Positions 52,363-60,998 of a DNA stretch of 64,000 bases are shown piece after piece (within the stretch, counting starts at the first letter, position 1; every line of letters begins with the position of its first letter). The notes under the pieces were generated by a model, which did not search any database, had not been told where the DNA came from, and saw nothing but the letters and a program-made list of their open reading frames with translations. The stretch covers positions 1 to 64,000 of the forward strand of contig JBJKYL010000010.1 of NCBI GenBank assembly GCA_045561055.1. Reading direction: 5' to 3'. The stretch comes from SMWC01 sp045561055 (GTDB lineage Bacteria > Pseudomonadota > Gammaproteobacteria > Steroidobacterales > Rariloculaceae). Made by a program: the position numbers and the translations under genes.

Positions 52363-54888
52363 ATGAGCAAAAATCTCGTTATCGTCGAATCTCCCGCAAA
52401 GGCGCGGACTATTGAGAAATATCTCGGCAAGGACTTTCACGTTCTTGCTTCCTATGGCCATGTTCGCGACCTCGTTCCGAAAGAAGGTGCCGTCGACCCG
52501 AACGAAGGCTTCTCGATGAAATATCAGCTCATCGAAAAGAACGAGAAGCATATGGAGAAGATCGCTAGTAAAATAAAAAAAGCATCTGCTCTGTATCTCG
52601 CGACTGACCCAGATCGTGAAGGTGAGGCTATCTCGTGGCACGTGTTTGAAGTCCTCAAGGAGCGCGGACTGCTCGACGACAAAGAAGTCCGTCGCGTCGT
52701 GTTTCATGAAATCACTAAACGCGCAATTAAAGAAGCAATAGAACATCCGCGAGAACTTTCGGCGCAACTCGTCAACGCCCAGCAAGCACGTCGCGCACTA
52801 GACTATCTCGTGGGCTTCAATCTCTCGCCGCTGCTGTGGAAAAAGGTCCGGCGCGGACTCTCCGCTGGTCGAGTGCAGAGCCCAGCGTTACGACTTATCG
52901 CAGAACGTGAGGATGAGATATCGGCTTTCACCCCTCGAGAATACTGGACAATCGGGGCGGTAGCGGAACACCAGAATGAGAGCCTAACTACCCGCCTTAT
53001 GTTTTTTAGCGGTGAGAAGGTTGAACAGTTCACCTTCACGGATAAAAAAACAGTGCTCGCTGCTGAAAAAAGAATTCGAGAGGCGTCCGGCATAGCAAGT
53101 GCCAACGTTGAAAACAAAACTATCAATGGCACGCTGACCGTAGCGAAAGTTGAGAAGAAGAAGCGTCGACGAAATCCGGCCGCGCCTTTTACTACGTCGA
53201 CGCTGCAACAGGATGCCTCGCGAAAACTAGGCTTCAGCGCACAAAAAACCATGATGGTGGCACAACGTCTGTACGAGGGTATCGATGTCGGAGAAGGCTC
53301 TGTTGGCCTTATCACCTATATGCGGACCGACTCTGTAACGGTTGCGGGCGAGGCGCTTGACGAGCTCCGTACACTGATCGAGGAACGCTATGGGAAGGAG
53401 AATCTACCCGACGAACCAAGGCAATTCACAACCAAAGCAAAAAACGCTCAGGAAGCTCATGAGGCTGTGCGGCCGACTTCGGCGACTCGCACCCCAGAGG
53501 ATCTCAAACCACACCTGGAGAACGATCAGTTCCGGCTCTACGAACTTATCTGGCGGCGAACCGTCGCCTGCCAAATGAGTCCGGCGGTCTTCGATACCGT
53601 CCGCCTCGACCTTGTTGCAGGACAGGCCCTAGACGGTGACGTTCGGTTCCGCGCAACCGGTTCCGTGCTTGTAAAACCGGGCTTCATGACTGTATATCAG
53701 GAAGGGCAGGACGATAACACGCAAACCGAACAAGACCGCATACTGCCGCCGGTAAAAGAAGGTGATGAACTTGAACTGAAGGAAATTATTAGCGAGCAAC
53801 ATTTCACTGAACCGCCACCGCGATATTCCGAAGCGACACTCGTCAAAGCGCTAGAGGAATATGGTATCGGCCGACCATCAACGTATGCTTCGATCATTTC
53901 AACGCTGCGGAATCGCGAGTATGTAGAGATGGAAAGTCGGCGCTTCATCCCGACGGACGTTGGAAAAGTAGTCAATCGTTTTCTGACCCAATACTTCGCA
54001 CAATACGTAGACTACGAATTCACCGCTCAGCTCGAAAACTCGCTTGATGCAATATCGCGCGGGGAGAGTGAGTGGCTCCCGCTGCTACAAGAATTTTGGA
54101 CGCCTTTCATAAAACTCATTGAGCACACCGAAACCTCTGTAACTCGCGAGCAAGCTTCGCAAACGCGCATTCTTGGCGATGATCCAACTAGCGGTCGGCC
54201 GATGAGCGTTCGTATGGGTCGCTACGGCGCGTTCATACAGATCGGAACGCGAGAGGATGAGGATAAGCCTCTATTCGCGGGTCTCCGACCCGGCCAGAAA
54301 ATGGACGACATTACGATGGAGGAGGCGCTTGATCTCTTCAAACTACCCAGAGAGCTAGGAGAAACTCCGGATGGTATCCCCGTATCTGCGAGCATCGGAC
54401 GCTTCGGACCCTATGTCCGCTACGGCGATAAGTACGTCTCAATCCGCGGGGATGATCCTTACACTATAGACCTAGGGCGGGCGCTTGAACTGATCGAGGA
54501 AAAAAAGATTGCTGACGCAAACCGGATTATCCAAGATTTTTCCGACGTCGGCATTCAGGTTCTTAACGGCCGCTATGGGCCCTATGTAACCGATGGAAAG
54601 AAAAACGCAAAAATACCAAAGGATTGTGAACCCAAGGACCTAACACTCGACGAATGCCAGGCAATGATCGAGGCTGCGCCCGAGCGGCGTGGTCGGCGTG
54701 GAGCGAAAAAAACCGCGAAGAAGGTTATAGCCAAGAAAAAAACAGCCAAGAAAAAGAATAAAAAAAGGAAAAAGGTAGCATCGAAGAAAACTAGTAAAAA
54801 AAAAGCCGGATCGACTGAAGGGCTAATCGCTGAACCATCCCTGGTGGCAGACAGCAAGGACTATAGTCCAAGCGAACCCTCGGACTGA
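52363..54888 (+). CDS. topA: DNA topoisomerase I with lysine-rich tail
   Basis: An 841-residue type IA topoisomerase that relaxes negative supercoils. The Toprim domain (VIVESPAKARTIEKYLG, TDPDREGEA), the catalytic tyrosine Y319 in GLITYMRTDS and the toroid core are complete. The C-terminus has Topo_C repeats (GRYGAFIQIG, GRFGPYVRYGDKYVSI, GRYGPYVTDG) instead of the zinc ribbons of E. coli TopA, and ends in a lysine-rich tail (about residues 785-822). topA is followed by tsaC and aroE on the same strand. Confidence 0.96.
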   Translation: MSKNLVIVESPAKARTIEKYLGKDFHVLASYGHVRDLVPKEGAVDPNEGFSMKYQLIEKNEKHMEKIASKIKKASALYLATDPDREGEAISWHVFEVLKERGLLDDKEVRRVVFHEITKRAIKEAIEHPRELSAQLVNAQQARRALDYLVGFNLSPLLWKKVRRGLSAGRVQSPALRLIAEREDEISAFTPREYWTIGAVAEHQNESLTTRLMFFSGEKVEQFTFTDKKTVLAAEKRIREASGIASANVENKTINGTLTVAKVEKKKRRRNPAAPFTTSTLQQDASRKLGFSAQKTMMVAQRLYEGIDVGEGSVGLITYMRTDSVTVAGEALDELRTLIEERYGKENLPDEPRQFTTKAKNAQEAHEAVRPTSATRTPEDLKPHLENDQFRLYELIWRRTVACQMSPAVFDTVRLDLVAGQALDGDVRFRATGSVLVKPGFMTVYQEGQDDNTQTEQDRILPPVKEGDELELKEIISEQHFTEPPPRYSEATLVKALEEYGIGRPSTYASIISTLRNREYVEMESRRFIPTDVGKVVNRFLTQYFAQYVDYEFTAQLENSLDAISRGESEWLPLLQEFWTPFIKLIEHTETSVTREQASQTRILGDDPTSGRPMSVRMGRYGAFIQIGTREDEDKPLFAGLRPGQKMDDITMEEALDLFKLPRELGETPDGIPVSASIGRFGPYVRYGDKYVSIRGDDPYTIDLGRALELIEEKKIADANRIIQDFSDVGIQVLNGRYGPYVTDGKKNAKIPKDCEPKDLTLDECQAMIEAAPERRGRRGAKKTAKKVIAKKKTAKKKNKKRKKVASKKTSKKKAGSTEGLIAEPSLVADSKDYSPSEPSD

Positions 54889-54914
54889 CACCACGTCACC
54901 GCAACTTACTCACA

Positions 54915-55487
54915 ATGCGTGAGCATTCCAATGACAGTTACCAGCCGCGCTTAGAACGCGCAGCACGCCTCCTCGCTGGTGGCGGACTGATTGCTTATCC
55001 GACCGAAGCCGTCTACGGCCTCGGCTGCCTACCCGGTGACCGTCACGCCGTTGAGCGACTGCTGCACGTGAAGAGACGTTCCTGGCGCAAAGGGCTAATC
55101 CTAATCGCGGCGACTTTCGACCAACTGAGCTCGCTCGTAGTGCTTCCATCGAATGATTTACGAGACGAGATACTTGGGAGCTGGCCAGGTCCAGTTTCTT
55201 GGGTACTGGAAGCGCAGCATGGTGTGCCCGCGTGGCTAGGCGGCGGGCGGCCATCGCTAGCCGTACGAGTCACGGACCATCCACTGGTACGCAAGTTGTG
55301 TAACCGCTTGCATAGCCCCTTAATTTCCACTAGTGCAAACCGCAGCGGCCGTATGCCATTACGGCGACCGCTATCGGTTCGGCGCGAGTTCGGTACGGAG
55401 CTCGATGAGATACTCGTGGGTCCACTGGGGACCCTCGAACGGCCAACGATACTGCGTGACGGCCGAAGCGGTAAGGTCCTGCGCTGA
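54915..55487 (+). CDS. tsaC: Threonylcarbamoyl-AMP synthase (YrdC/Sua5 family)
   Basis: A 190-residue YrdC-fold enzyme for the t6A modification of ANN-decoding tRNAs, making threonylcarbamoyl-AMP. GGLIAYPTEAVYGLGCLP is the N-terminal motif, and the family lysine/arginine cluster KRRSWRKGLILIA and PWSWVLEA-like region PGPVSWVLEA follow, with SLAVRVTDHP and LISTSANRSG completing the nucleotide pocket. topA-tsaC-aroE is the common order. Length fits TsaC rather than Sua5. Confidence 0.94.
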   Translation: MREHSNDSYQPRLERAARLLAGGGLIAYPTEAVYGLGCLPGDRHAVERLLHVKRRSWRKGLILIAATFDQLSSLVVLPSNDLRDEILGSWPGPVSWVLEAQHGVPAWLGGGRPSLAVRVTDHPLVRKLCNRLHSPLISTSANRSGRMPLRRPLSVRREFGTELDEILVGPLGTLERPTILRDGRSGKVLR

Positions 55488-55682
55488 TAACCCAACGCCC
55501 TTCGGTTCGAGAGCTGACTCAACGCAGATAGGGCCTTTTACGGTGCAATCAAAACCCTACTACAATCTCAGAGCCTCCGGAGCTTGCTCTTTCGGCGGAA
55601 CCGAACTCAAGCATAATTACGGGTTTATTAAGTACAACAAACAGGCGAAAATCTAACTCCTAGTGTGCGTCACGGTGAACTA

Positions 55683-56519
55683 ATGACAGTTGACGACTCG
55701 AAAATCGACAGGTATGCGGTCGTTGGGCACCCAGTAAAACATAGCCGTTCGCCAATGATCCAACAGTTTTTCGCTCAAGAAACTGGCGAGAATATGAGCT
55801 ATGGGTTGCTCGATGCTTCCCCGGATGACTTCGAGGTCGTTGTCCGTGGTTTCGGGGCCAGCGGTGGAAAAGGTCTCAACATTACAGTTCCCCACAAGCA
55901 AGCGGCGTTTGAGCTCGCCACCGAACTCGGCCAAGCTGCGGTCTGCTCAGGCGCCGTTAATACGCTGACCTTTCGGACCGACGGGACTATACGCGGAGAC
56001 AACACCGATGGCATTGGATTTATGAAGGACCTTACAGTCAATCAGGCGCAAAAGATCGCCGGCAAGCGGATACTGATCCTCGGCGCTGGCGGAGCAACAC
56101 GCGGCATACTAGCGCCACTATTGGATGCAGAACCGGCCGAAGTTCTGTTAGCAAACCGGACTCTCGAACGAGCTTTGACCCTCGTCAAGGAATTCGAAAC
56201 TACGATCGATTTTTCTGCTTGCAGTTTCGAGGACCTCGCTGAAAGAGAACCCTTCGAGATCGTCATCAATGCGACCTCGGCCGGCGTCCGGGGAGAAACC
56301 CCGCCTTTCCCTCCTAGTTGTGTGAGCTCAATCAGCTTTTGTTACGACCTCACATATGGTCTAGAAGGCACGCCATTTAACGCTTGGGCCCGCAAGCACG
56401 GCTCAGAAAGAACCGTGCAGGGATGGGGTATGCTCGTCGAACAAGCTGCAGCGTCCTTCGAGATCTGGCGCGGCACCAGACCAGACACGGCAGACATATT
56501 GTCGAAAATCTCCGTCTGA
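55683..56519 (+). CDS. aroE: Shikimate dehydrogenase
   Basis: A 278-residue NADP-dependent enzyme of the aromatic amino acid pathway. YAVVGHPVKHSRSPMIQ is the shikimate-binding N-terminus, GLNITVPHKQAAFELA carries the catalytic lysine, and GDNTDGIGF the aspartate. The NADP-binding ILGAGGATRGIL is near residue 128. The ATG at 55683 has GGTGA seven bases upstream; a GTG at 55665 is also in frame. About 195 bases separate it from tsaC, so it may have its own promoter. It is convergent with gor. Confidence 0.95.
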   Translation: MTVDDSKIDRYAVVGHPVKHSRSPMIQQFFAQETGENMSYGLLDASPDDFEVVVRGFGASGGKGLNITVPHKQAAFELATELGQAAVCSGAVNTLTFRTDGTIRGDNTDGIGFMKDLTVNQAQKIAGKRILILGAGGATRGILAPLLDAEPAEVLLANRTLERALTLVKEFETTIDFSACSFEDLAEREPFEIVINATSAGVRGETPPFPPSCVSSISFCYDLTYGLEGTPFNAWARKHGSERTVQGWGMLVEQAAASFEIWRGTRPDTADILSKISV

Positions 56520-56537
56520 TCGAGTGCCAAGAAAGTG

Positions 56538-57884
56538 TTAACGCATAGTCACAAGCTCTTCGGCGCTTGTTGGATGAATAGCGACTGTGTCGTCGAAATC
56601 TGATTTGTTAGCACCCATCGCTATTGCCACCGCGAAACCCTGCAGCATCTCGTCTGCACCCGAGCCGATCACATGACAACCGACTACGCGCTGCTCGTCT
56701 CCTACGGTAACGAGCTTCATCGCCGTTTTAGGCTTCGCGCTAGTAAGAGAATGATAAAGTGGCACGAACTCCGACGTAAAAGTCTTTAGCTCCTCCTGAG
56801 CATACCGTTCTCTGGCCTCGCGCTCGGTTAGGCCGACGGTACCGACCGGGGGATGGGAGAAAACGACTGTCGGAATGTTTTCATAGCACAGACGGCGATC
56901 CTTCTGACCACCGAACACACGATCCATGAGACGTCTTCCCGCCGCGATTGCGACGGGCGTCAATGCAGCCTTCCCCGTTACGTCCCCGACAGCGTATACC
57001 TTTGACGCCGTCGTGTTTTGATACTCATCGACTACGATATACCCGCTGTCATCTACATCAATGCCCGCTTCGGTAAGCCCAATCGACCCGGTATTCGGCG
57101 TTCGACCGATAGCCCAGAGCACGCAATCGAACCCTCTGAAACGTCTATCGTCTGCAGTTGACAGAACATATCCTTCGTCCTCTTCAAGCCCAACCGGCAC
57201 TGCAGAGGGGACAACCACAATCCCCGACTCACGCATTTGATCAATGAGATGCTGGCCGAGCATCTCATCGAAACCGCGCAGAACTGAATCGTGACGAATG
57301 AACTGTGTGACTTCGCAACCCAAAGATTGAAGTATGCCGCTGAGTTCGACGGCTATATAACCGCTACCGACAACAGCCGCGCGCTCTGGCAATGTCGTAA
57401 GCTCAAAAAATCCGTCTGAAGTAATTCCCAACTCTGATCCAGGCAGGTCAGGAACGGTCGGGTAACCTCCTGTAGCGATCAAGACATGCGTTCCGCGATA
57501 AATGGCACCGGCATCATCCTGAACTTCATTCGGACCGCATAGTTTTGCCCGGCTGAGAATACAATCTATTGATCGCTTTTCGAGATTGTTCGCGTAGATA
57601 CCGTTCAGTCTGCTGACATAAGCGTCACGTCCGCTTTTCAACGCGGCCCAATCGTAACTCTCTAGATTGACTTGAAAACCATACCCCACCGCATCGGCGA
57701 TCGAGGTTGCAAGATGTGCCGCATTCCACATAATCTTCTTTGGTACGCAACCGACGTTGACGCAGGTACCACCGAGGCGCCCAGCCTCAAATACGGCGAC
57801 ACGCACCCCGTATTCAGCTGCTCGTTGAGCAGCAGCCAATCCGCCACTGCCTCCACCGAGAACGATAAGATCGTAACTATCCAC
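56538..57884 (-). CDS. gor: Glutathione-disulfide reductase
   Basis: A 448-residue flavoprotein disulfide reductase that regenerates GSH with NADPH. The redox pair C41 and C46 is in GGTCVNVGCVPKK; the NADPH Rossmann motif is VVGSGYIAVELSGIL; FAD contacts include YAVGDVTGKAALTPVA; the catalytic histidine is in DDTVAIHPTSAEELVTMR at the C-terminus. It is nearly collinear with E. coli Gor. GTG at 57884 has GGGG six bases upstream; an ATG at 57902 is also possible. The frame is open to 58223, but the added residues are not family-like. Confidence 0.95.
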   Translation of the reverse strand: MDSYDLIVLGGGSGGLAAAQRAAEYGVRVAVFEAGRLGGTCVNVGCVPKKIMWNAAHLATSIADAVGYGFQVNLESYDWAALKSGRDAYVSRLNGIYANNLEKRSIDCILSRAKLCGPNEVQDDAGAIYRGTHVLIATGGYPTVPDLPGSELGITSDGFFELTTLPERAAVVGSGYIAVELSGILQSLGCEVTQFIRHDSVLRGFDEMLGQHLIDQMRESGIVVVPSAVPVGLEEDEGYVLSTADDRRFRGFDCVLWAIGRTPNTGSIGLTEAGIDVDDSGYIVVDEYQNTTASKVYAVGDVTGKAALTPVAIAAGRRLMDRVFGGQKDRRLCYENIPTVVFSHPPVGTVGLTEREARERYAQEELKTFTSEFVPLYHSLTSAKPKTAMKLVTVGDEQRVVGCHVIGSGADEMLQGFAVAIAMGANKSDFDDTVAIHPTSAEELVTMR

Positions 57885-58013
57885 ACGCAGACCCCGACGC
57901 ATAACGAAGAGCGGGGAGCTTACCAGGAAATAGGAAGCCATCTTCGGTATTCGACAACCAATACGCCTAGACCATCTTCGTGATAGATTTCGTTTTTTTA
58001 ACTGAGTACGATC

Positions 58014-60032
58014 TTGAAGAATCCACTTACCGTAGCAACAGATCTTCCTGCATTCTCCGCTATTCGTTCTGAACACATCGAACCTGCCGTTACCGACGCG
58101 CTCGACCATGGTCGTAAGCAGGTCAAAGAGCTCGAGCAGGTAGACGACATCACATTCGACTGGGCACTGAGACTCGAGCAGACAACTACGGCTATTCATC
58201 GCGTGTGGAGTCCGGTTGTACACCTAAATGCGGTCGTATCGAGCCCCGAGCTCCGCGATGCCTACAACGCATGCTTGCCGCACATCACTGAGTTTGGCAC
58301 GGAGCTCGCGCAGAATAAAAAACTTCACGAGGGTTTCTCGACGCTGGAAAAGCTCGTTCCAACCGAGGATGACGTAAAGGCTCAACTCATTTCGCACGCA
58401 CTACGAGAGTTTAGACTTGCAGGTGTCGCGCTGGACGATAGGCAGCGAAGCCGCTTCGCTGAGCTGGCCCAGAACTTAGCCCAACTACAAGCACGCTTCG
58501 AACAAAACCTCATGGATGCGACCGACGCATTCGAATATCACGAAACAGCCGCAGAGACGCTAGCCGGGCTGCCGGAAACAATCCTCGATCGCGGCCGGAG
58601 AGGAGCCGAGGCTAAGGGGCTCGCTGGCTGGCTTCTGCTACTGGACCCGCCTACCTATGTTGCTATCCTGACTCACGCTGAATCTGAGCCACTGAGAAAG
58701 CGCTACTACGAAGCCTGGGTGACACGCGCATCGGATCAAGGACCACATGCCGGGCAATGGGACAACAATGCGCTCATAGAAGGGATTATGAGTTGCCGTC
58801 ACGAAGTCGCAAACTTAGTGGGATTTTCAAACTACGCCGAACTGTCTTTAGCGACCAAGATGGCGACAACCTCGGAGGAAGTATTGGAATTTCTCCGTGT
58901 GCTAGCTTCGAAGAGCCGTTCGGTAGCGGAAACCGAACTTGCCGAACTCACTGAGTTCGCGGGCCGCGAACTTAATCCCTGGGACCTCGACTTCTATGGC
59001 GAACAACTGAAGCGGAAGCGTTTTCAGCTTGCCGAAGATGAACTCCGCCCCTATTTCCCGCTGTCACGTGTAGTAGAGGGAATGTTCCGAGTCGTGGAGT
59101 CGCTTTTTGGAATCAAAATAACGGAGCGGACTGGTGTGGATTCATGGCACCAGGATGTTCGTTACTTCGAGGTCAGCTCAGACCAGGGCAGCGTATTAGG
59201 TGGCTTTTTCGTCGACCTATTCGCACGGCCGAACAAACGTGGTGGCGCATGGATGGACGAGTGTTTGGTCCGTGCAAGACTTCCGGATTTGTGTCAGCAG
59301 TCCGTCGCCTATCTCGTCTGTAATTTTAACCCGCCGGGGGAAGAGTGCCCATCGCTGCTAACTCACAACGATGTCGTTACGCTTTTCCACGAGTTTGGCC
59401 ATACCTTACACCACCTATTAACCGAGGTGGATTTTCCCTCACTAGCGGGAATCAATGGCGTACCTTGGGACGCGGTTGAACTGCCGAGTCAATTCCTCGA
59501 AAACTACGCCTGGCTGCCAGAAGTGCTCCCCTGGATATCGGGTCATTACCGCACTGGAAAGGCGCTACCCGCCGAAAAACTGGCTACCTTGAATGCGTCG
59601 CGTACGTTCCATGCCGGACTTGGCATGATTCGGCAAATCGAACTCGCGATGTTCGATTTTCGCCTGCATATGGACTACGACCCAGACACAGGCGCACAGG
59701 TAGCGGAAATGCTGCAGGCCGTACGTGAAGAAGTTGCTATCATTCAGCCACCGGCATTCAATCGCTTCGCCTGCACGTTCTCGCATATATTTGGCGGCGG
59801 CTATGCAGCAGGCTACTACAGCTACAAATGGGCCGAAGTGCTAGCCGCCGACGCATTCTCGGCCTTCGAACAACATGGTATTTTTGATGCGGGAACTGCC
59901 AGCCAGTTTCGGCAGTCGATACTCGCCAGCGGCGGTAGCCGTAATACCATGGAGTCGTTCAGCGAGTTCCGTGGTCGGGCGCCGAGCATGGAACCGTTAT
60001 TGAGGCAGGCTGGCATCGAGACTCGAGTCTAA
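58014..60032 (+). CDS. prlC: Oligopeptidase A (M3 metallopeptidase)
   Basis: A 672-residue zinc peptidase that degrades signal peptides and other oligopeptides in the cytoplasm. The HExxH site is HEFGH (H459) in TLFHEFGHTLHHLLTEVDFP, with the third ligand glutamate in AVELPSQFLENYAW about 30 residues later, and FAR-type substrate region RFACTFSHIFGGGYAAGYYSY near the C-terminus. The start is TTG at 58014; no ATG lies in the correct region. The next gene, xthA, begins seven bases after the stop. Confidence 0.95.
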   Translation: MKNPLTVATDLPAFSAIRSEHIEPAVTDALDHGRKQVKELEQVDDITFDWALRLEQTTTAIHRVWSPVVHLNAVVSSPELRDAYNACLPHITEFGTELAQNKKLHEGFSTLEKLVPTEDDVKAQLISHALREFRLAGVALDDRQRSRFAELAQNLAQLQARFEQNLMDATDAFEYHETAAETLAGLPETILDRGRRGAEAKGLAGWLLLLDPPTYVAILTHAESEPLRKRYYEAWVTRASDQGPHAGQWDNNALIEGIMSCRHEVANLVGFSNYAELSLATKMATTSEEVLEFLRVLASKSRSVAETELAELTEFAGRELNPWDLDFYGEQLKRKRFQLAEDELRPYFPLSRVVEGMFRVVESLFGIKITERTGVDSWHQDVRYFEVSSDQGSVLGGFFVDLFARPNKRGGAWMDECLVRARLPDLCQQSVAYLVCNFNPPGEECPSLLTHNDVVTLFHEFGHTLHHLLTEVDFPSLAGINGVPWDAVELPSQFLENYAWLPEVLPWISGHYRTGKALPAEKLATLNASRTFHAGLGMIRQIELAMFDFRLHMDYDPDTGAQVAEMLQAVREEVAIIQPPAFNRFACTFSHIFGGGYAAGYYSYKWAEVLAADAFSAFEQHGIFDAGTASQFRQSILASGGSRNTMESFSEFRGRAPSMEPLLRQAGIETRV

Positions 60033-60038
60033 CCCCAT

Positions 60039-60806
60039 ATGAAAATCGCGACATGGAACGTCAACAGCTTACGCGTTCGTCTCGACCACGTCCGGGATTG
60101 GCTTGCGGACGCTGCGCCCGAGATACTCGGCCTCCAGGAAACCAAGCTAACAGATGATAAATTCCCCGTCGCAGAGTTCCAAGAAGCCGGCTATCGGAGC
60201 GTGTTCAGCGGCCAGCCGACGTACAACGGTGTTGCACTGCTCAGTCGTCAACCTGCGACGGAGATTGTGACTGATTTCAACGGATATGAAGATCCGCAAC
60301 GCCGGATCTTGGGCGCCACTATCGGCGGAATCAGGGTTCTAAATTTATACGTACCGAACGGACAAAGCGTCGGCTCAGAAAAATATGATTATAAGCTCGG
60401 CTGGCTAGCGGCGCTCAAGGCACAGCTTCGTAATGACCTCGAACGATATGACCAGGTTGTGGTCATGGGCGATTTCAATATCGCGCCGGCGGATGAGGAT
60501 GTGCACGACCCAGCTGCGTGGAAAGACAAAATTCTGTGTAGCCGGAAGGAACGTGATGCTTTGGAGGACTTGTTGAATCTCGGTTTAACTGACGTATTCC
60601 GCCTTTTCGACCAACCAGAAGAGAGCTTCAGCTGGTGGGACTACCGTGCGGCGGGGTTCCGCCGAAATCTCGGCCTGCGGATCGATTTGATTCTGGCTTC
60701 TGCCAAACTCGCGAGCGCCTGCACTGCCTGCGAAATCGATAAGGCCCCGCGGCGGCTCGAAAGACCCTCTGATCACACGCCGGTGTTCTCAGAATTCCTG
60801 CTTTAA
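60039..60806 (+). CDS. xthA: Exonuclease III / AP endonuclease (intact copy)
   Basis: A 255-residue enzyme that cleaves abasic sites and degrades 3' ends. KIATWNVNSLRVRLDHV, GLQETKL (metal glutamate), GDFNIAP, and the catalytic aspartate and histidine in PSDHTPVFSEFLL are all intact. This is a second copy of the same superfamily as the frameshifted gene at 9897-10666, which is closer to the RVVSFNANG type. It is likely co-transcribed with prlC. Confidence 0.95.
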   Translation: MKIATWNVNSLRVRLDHVRDWLADAAPEILGLQETKLTDDKFPVAEFQEAGYRSVFSGQPTYNGVALLSRQPATEIVTDFNGYEDPQRRILGATIGGIRVLNLYVPNGQSVGSEKYDYKLGWLAALKAQLRNDLERYDQVVVMGDFNIAPADEDVHDPAAWKDKILCSRKERDALEDLLNLGLTDVFRLFDQPEESFSWWDYRAAGFRRNLGLRIDLILASAKLASACTACEIDKAPRRLERPSDHTPVFSEFLL

Positions 60807-60944
60807 ATCAATCTATCGCGAACTTATTAGCAAGCGCTTCAGCTTGCGCTGTGACCGAAGACGCGAGCGCGGGGGTTTTCTATACGAGATTGGGTAACTG
60901 GTGGGAGGGAGTTGAGCCAGGTGCTGTTGTCGGGGACCCAAACT

Positions 60945-60972
60945 GTTCGGGGCCTGCAAGCAGGCCCCGAAC
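60945..60972. terminator. Perfect 12-bp hairpin, likely bidirectional terminator
   Basis: GTTCGGGGCCTG, a four-base CAAG loop, then CAGGCCCCGAAC: an uninterrupted GC-rich stem between the convergent xthA and TonB receptor genes. It is followed on the plus strand by a TCATTTTACTTT stretch, a fair terminator tail; the tail on the minus strand is weaker. It would insulate the two genes. Confidence 0.85.
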
Positions 60973-60998
60973 CGTCATTTTACTTTAAGTTTTCGCTA

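Noticed and set aside
57885..58223. N-terminal extension of glutathione reductase
   Set aside because: The additional 113 residues share nothing with the family and overlap the divergent prlC start region.
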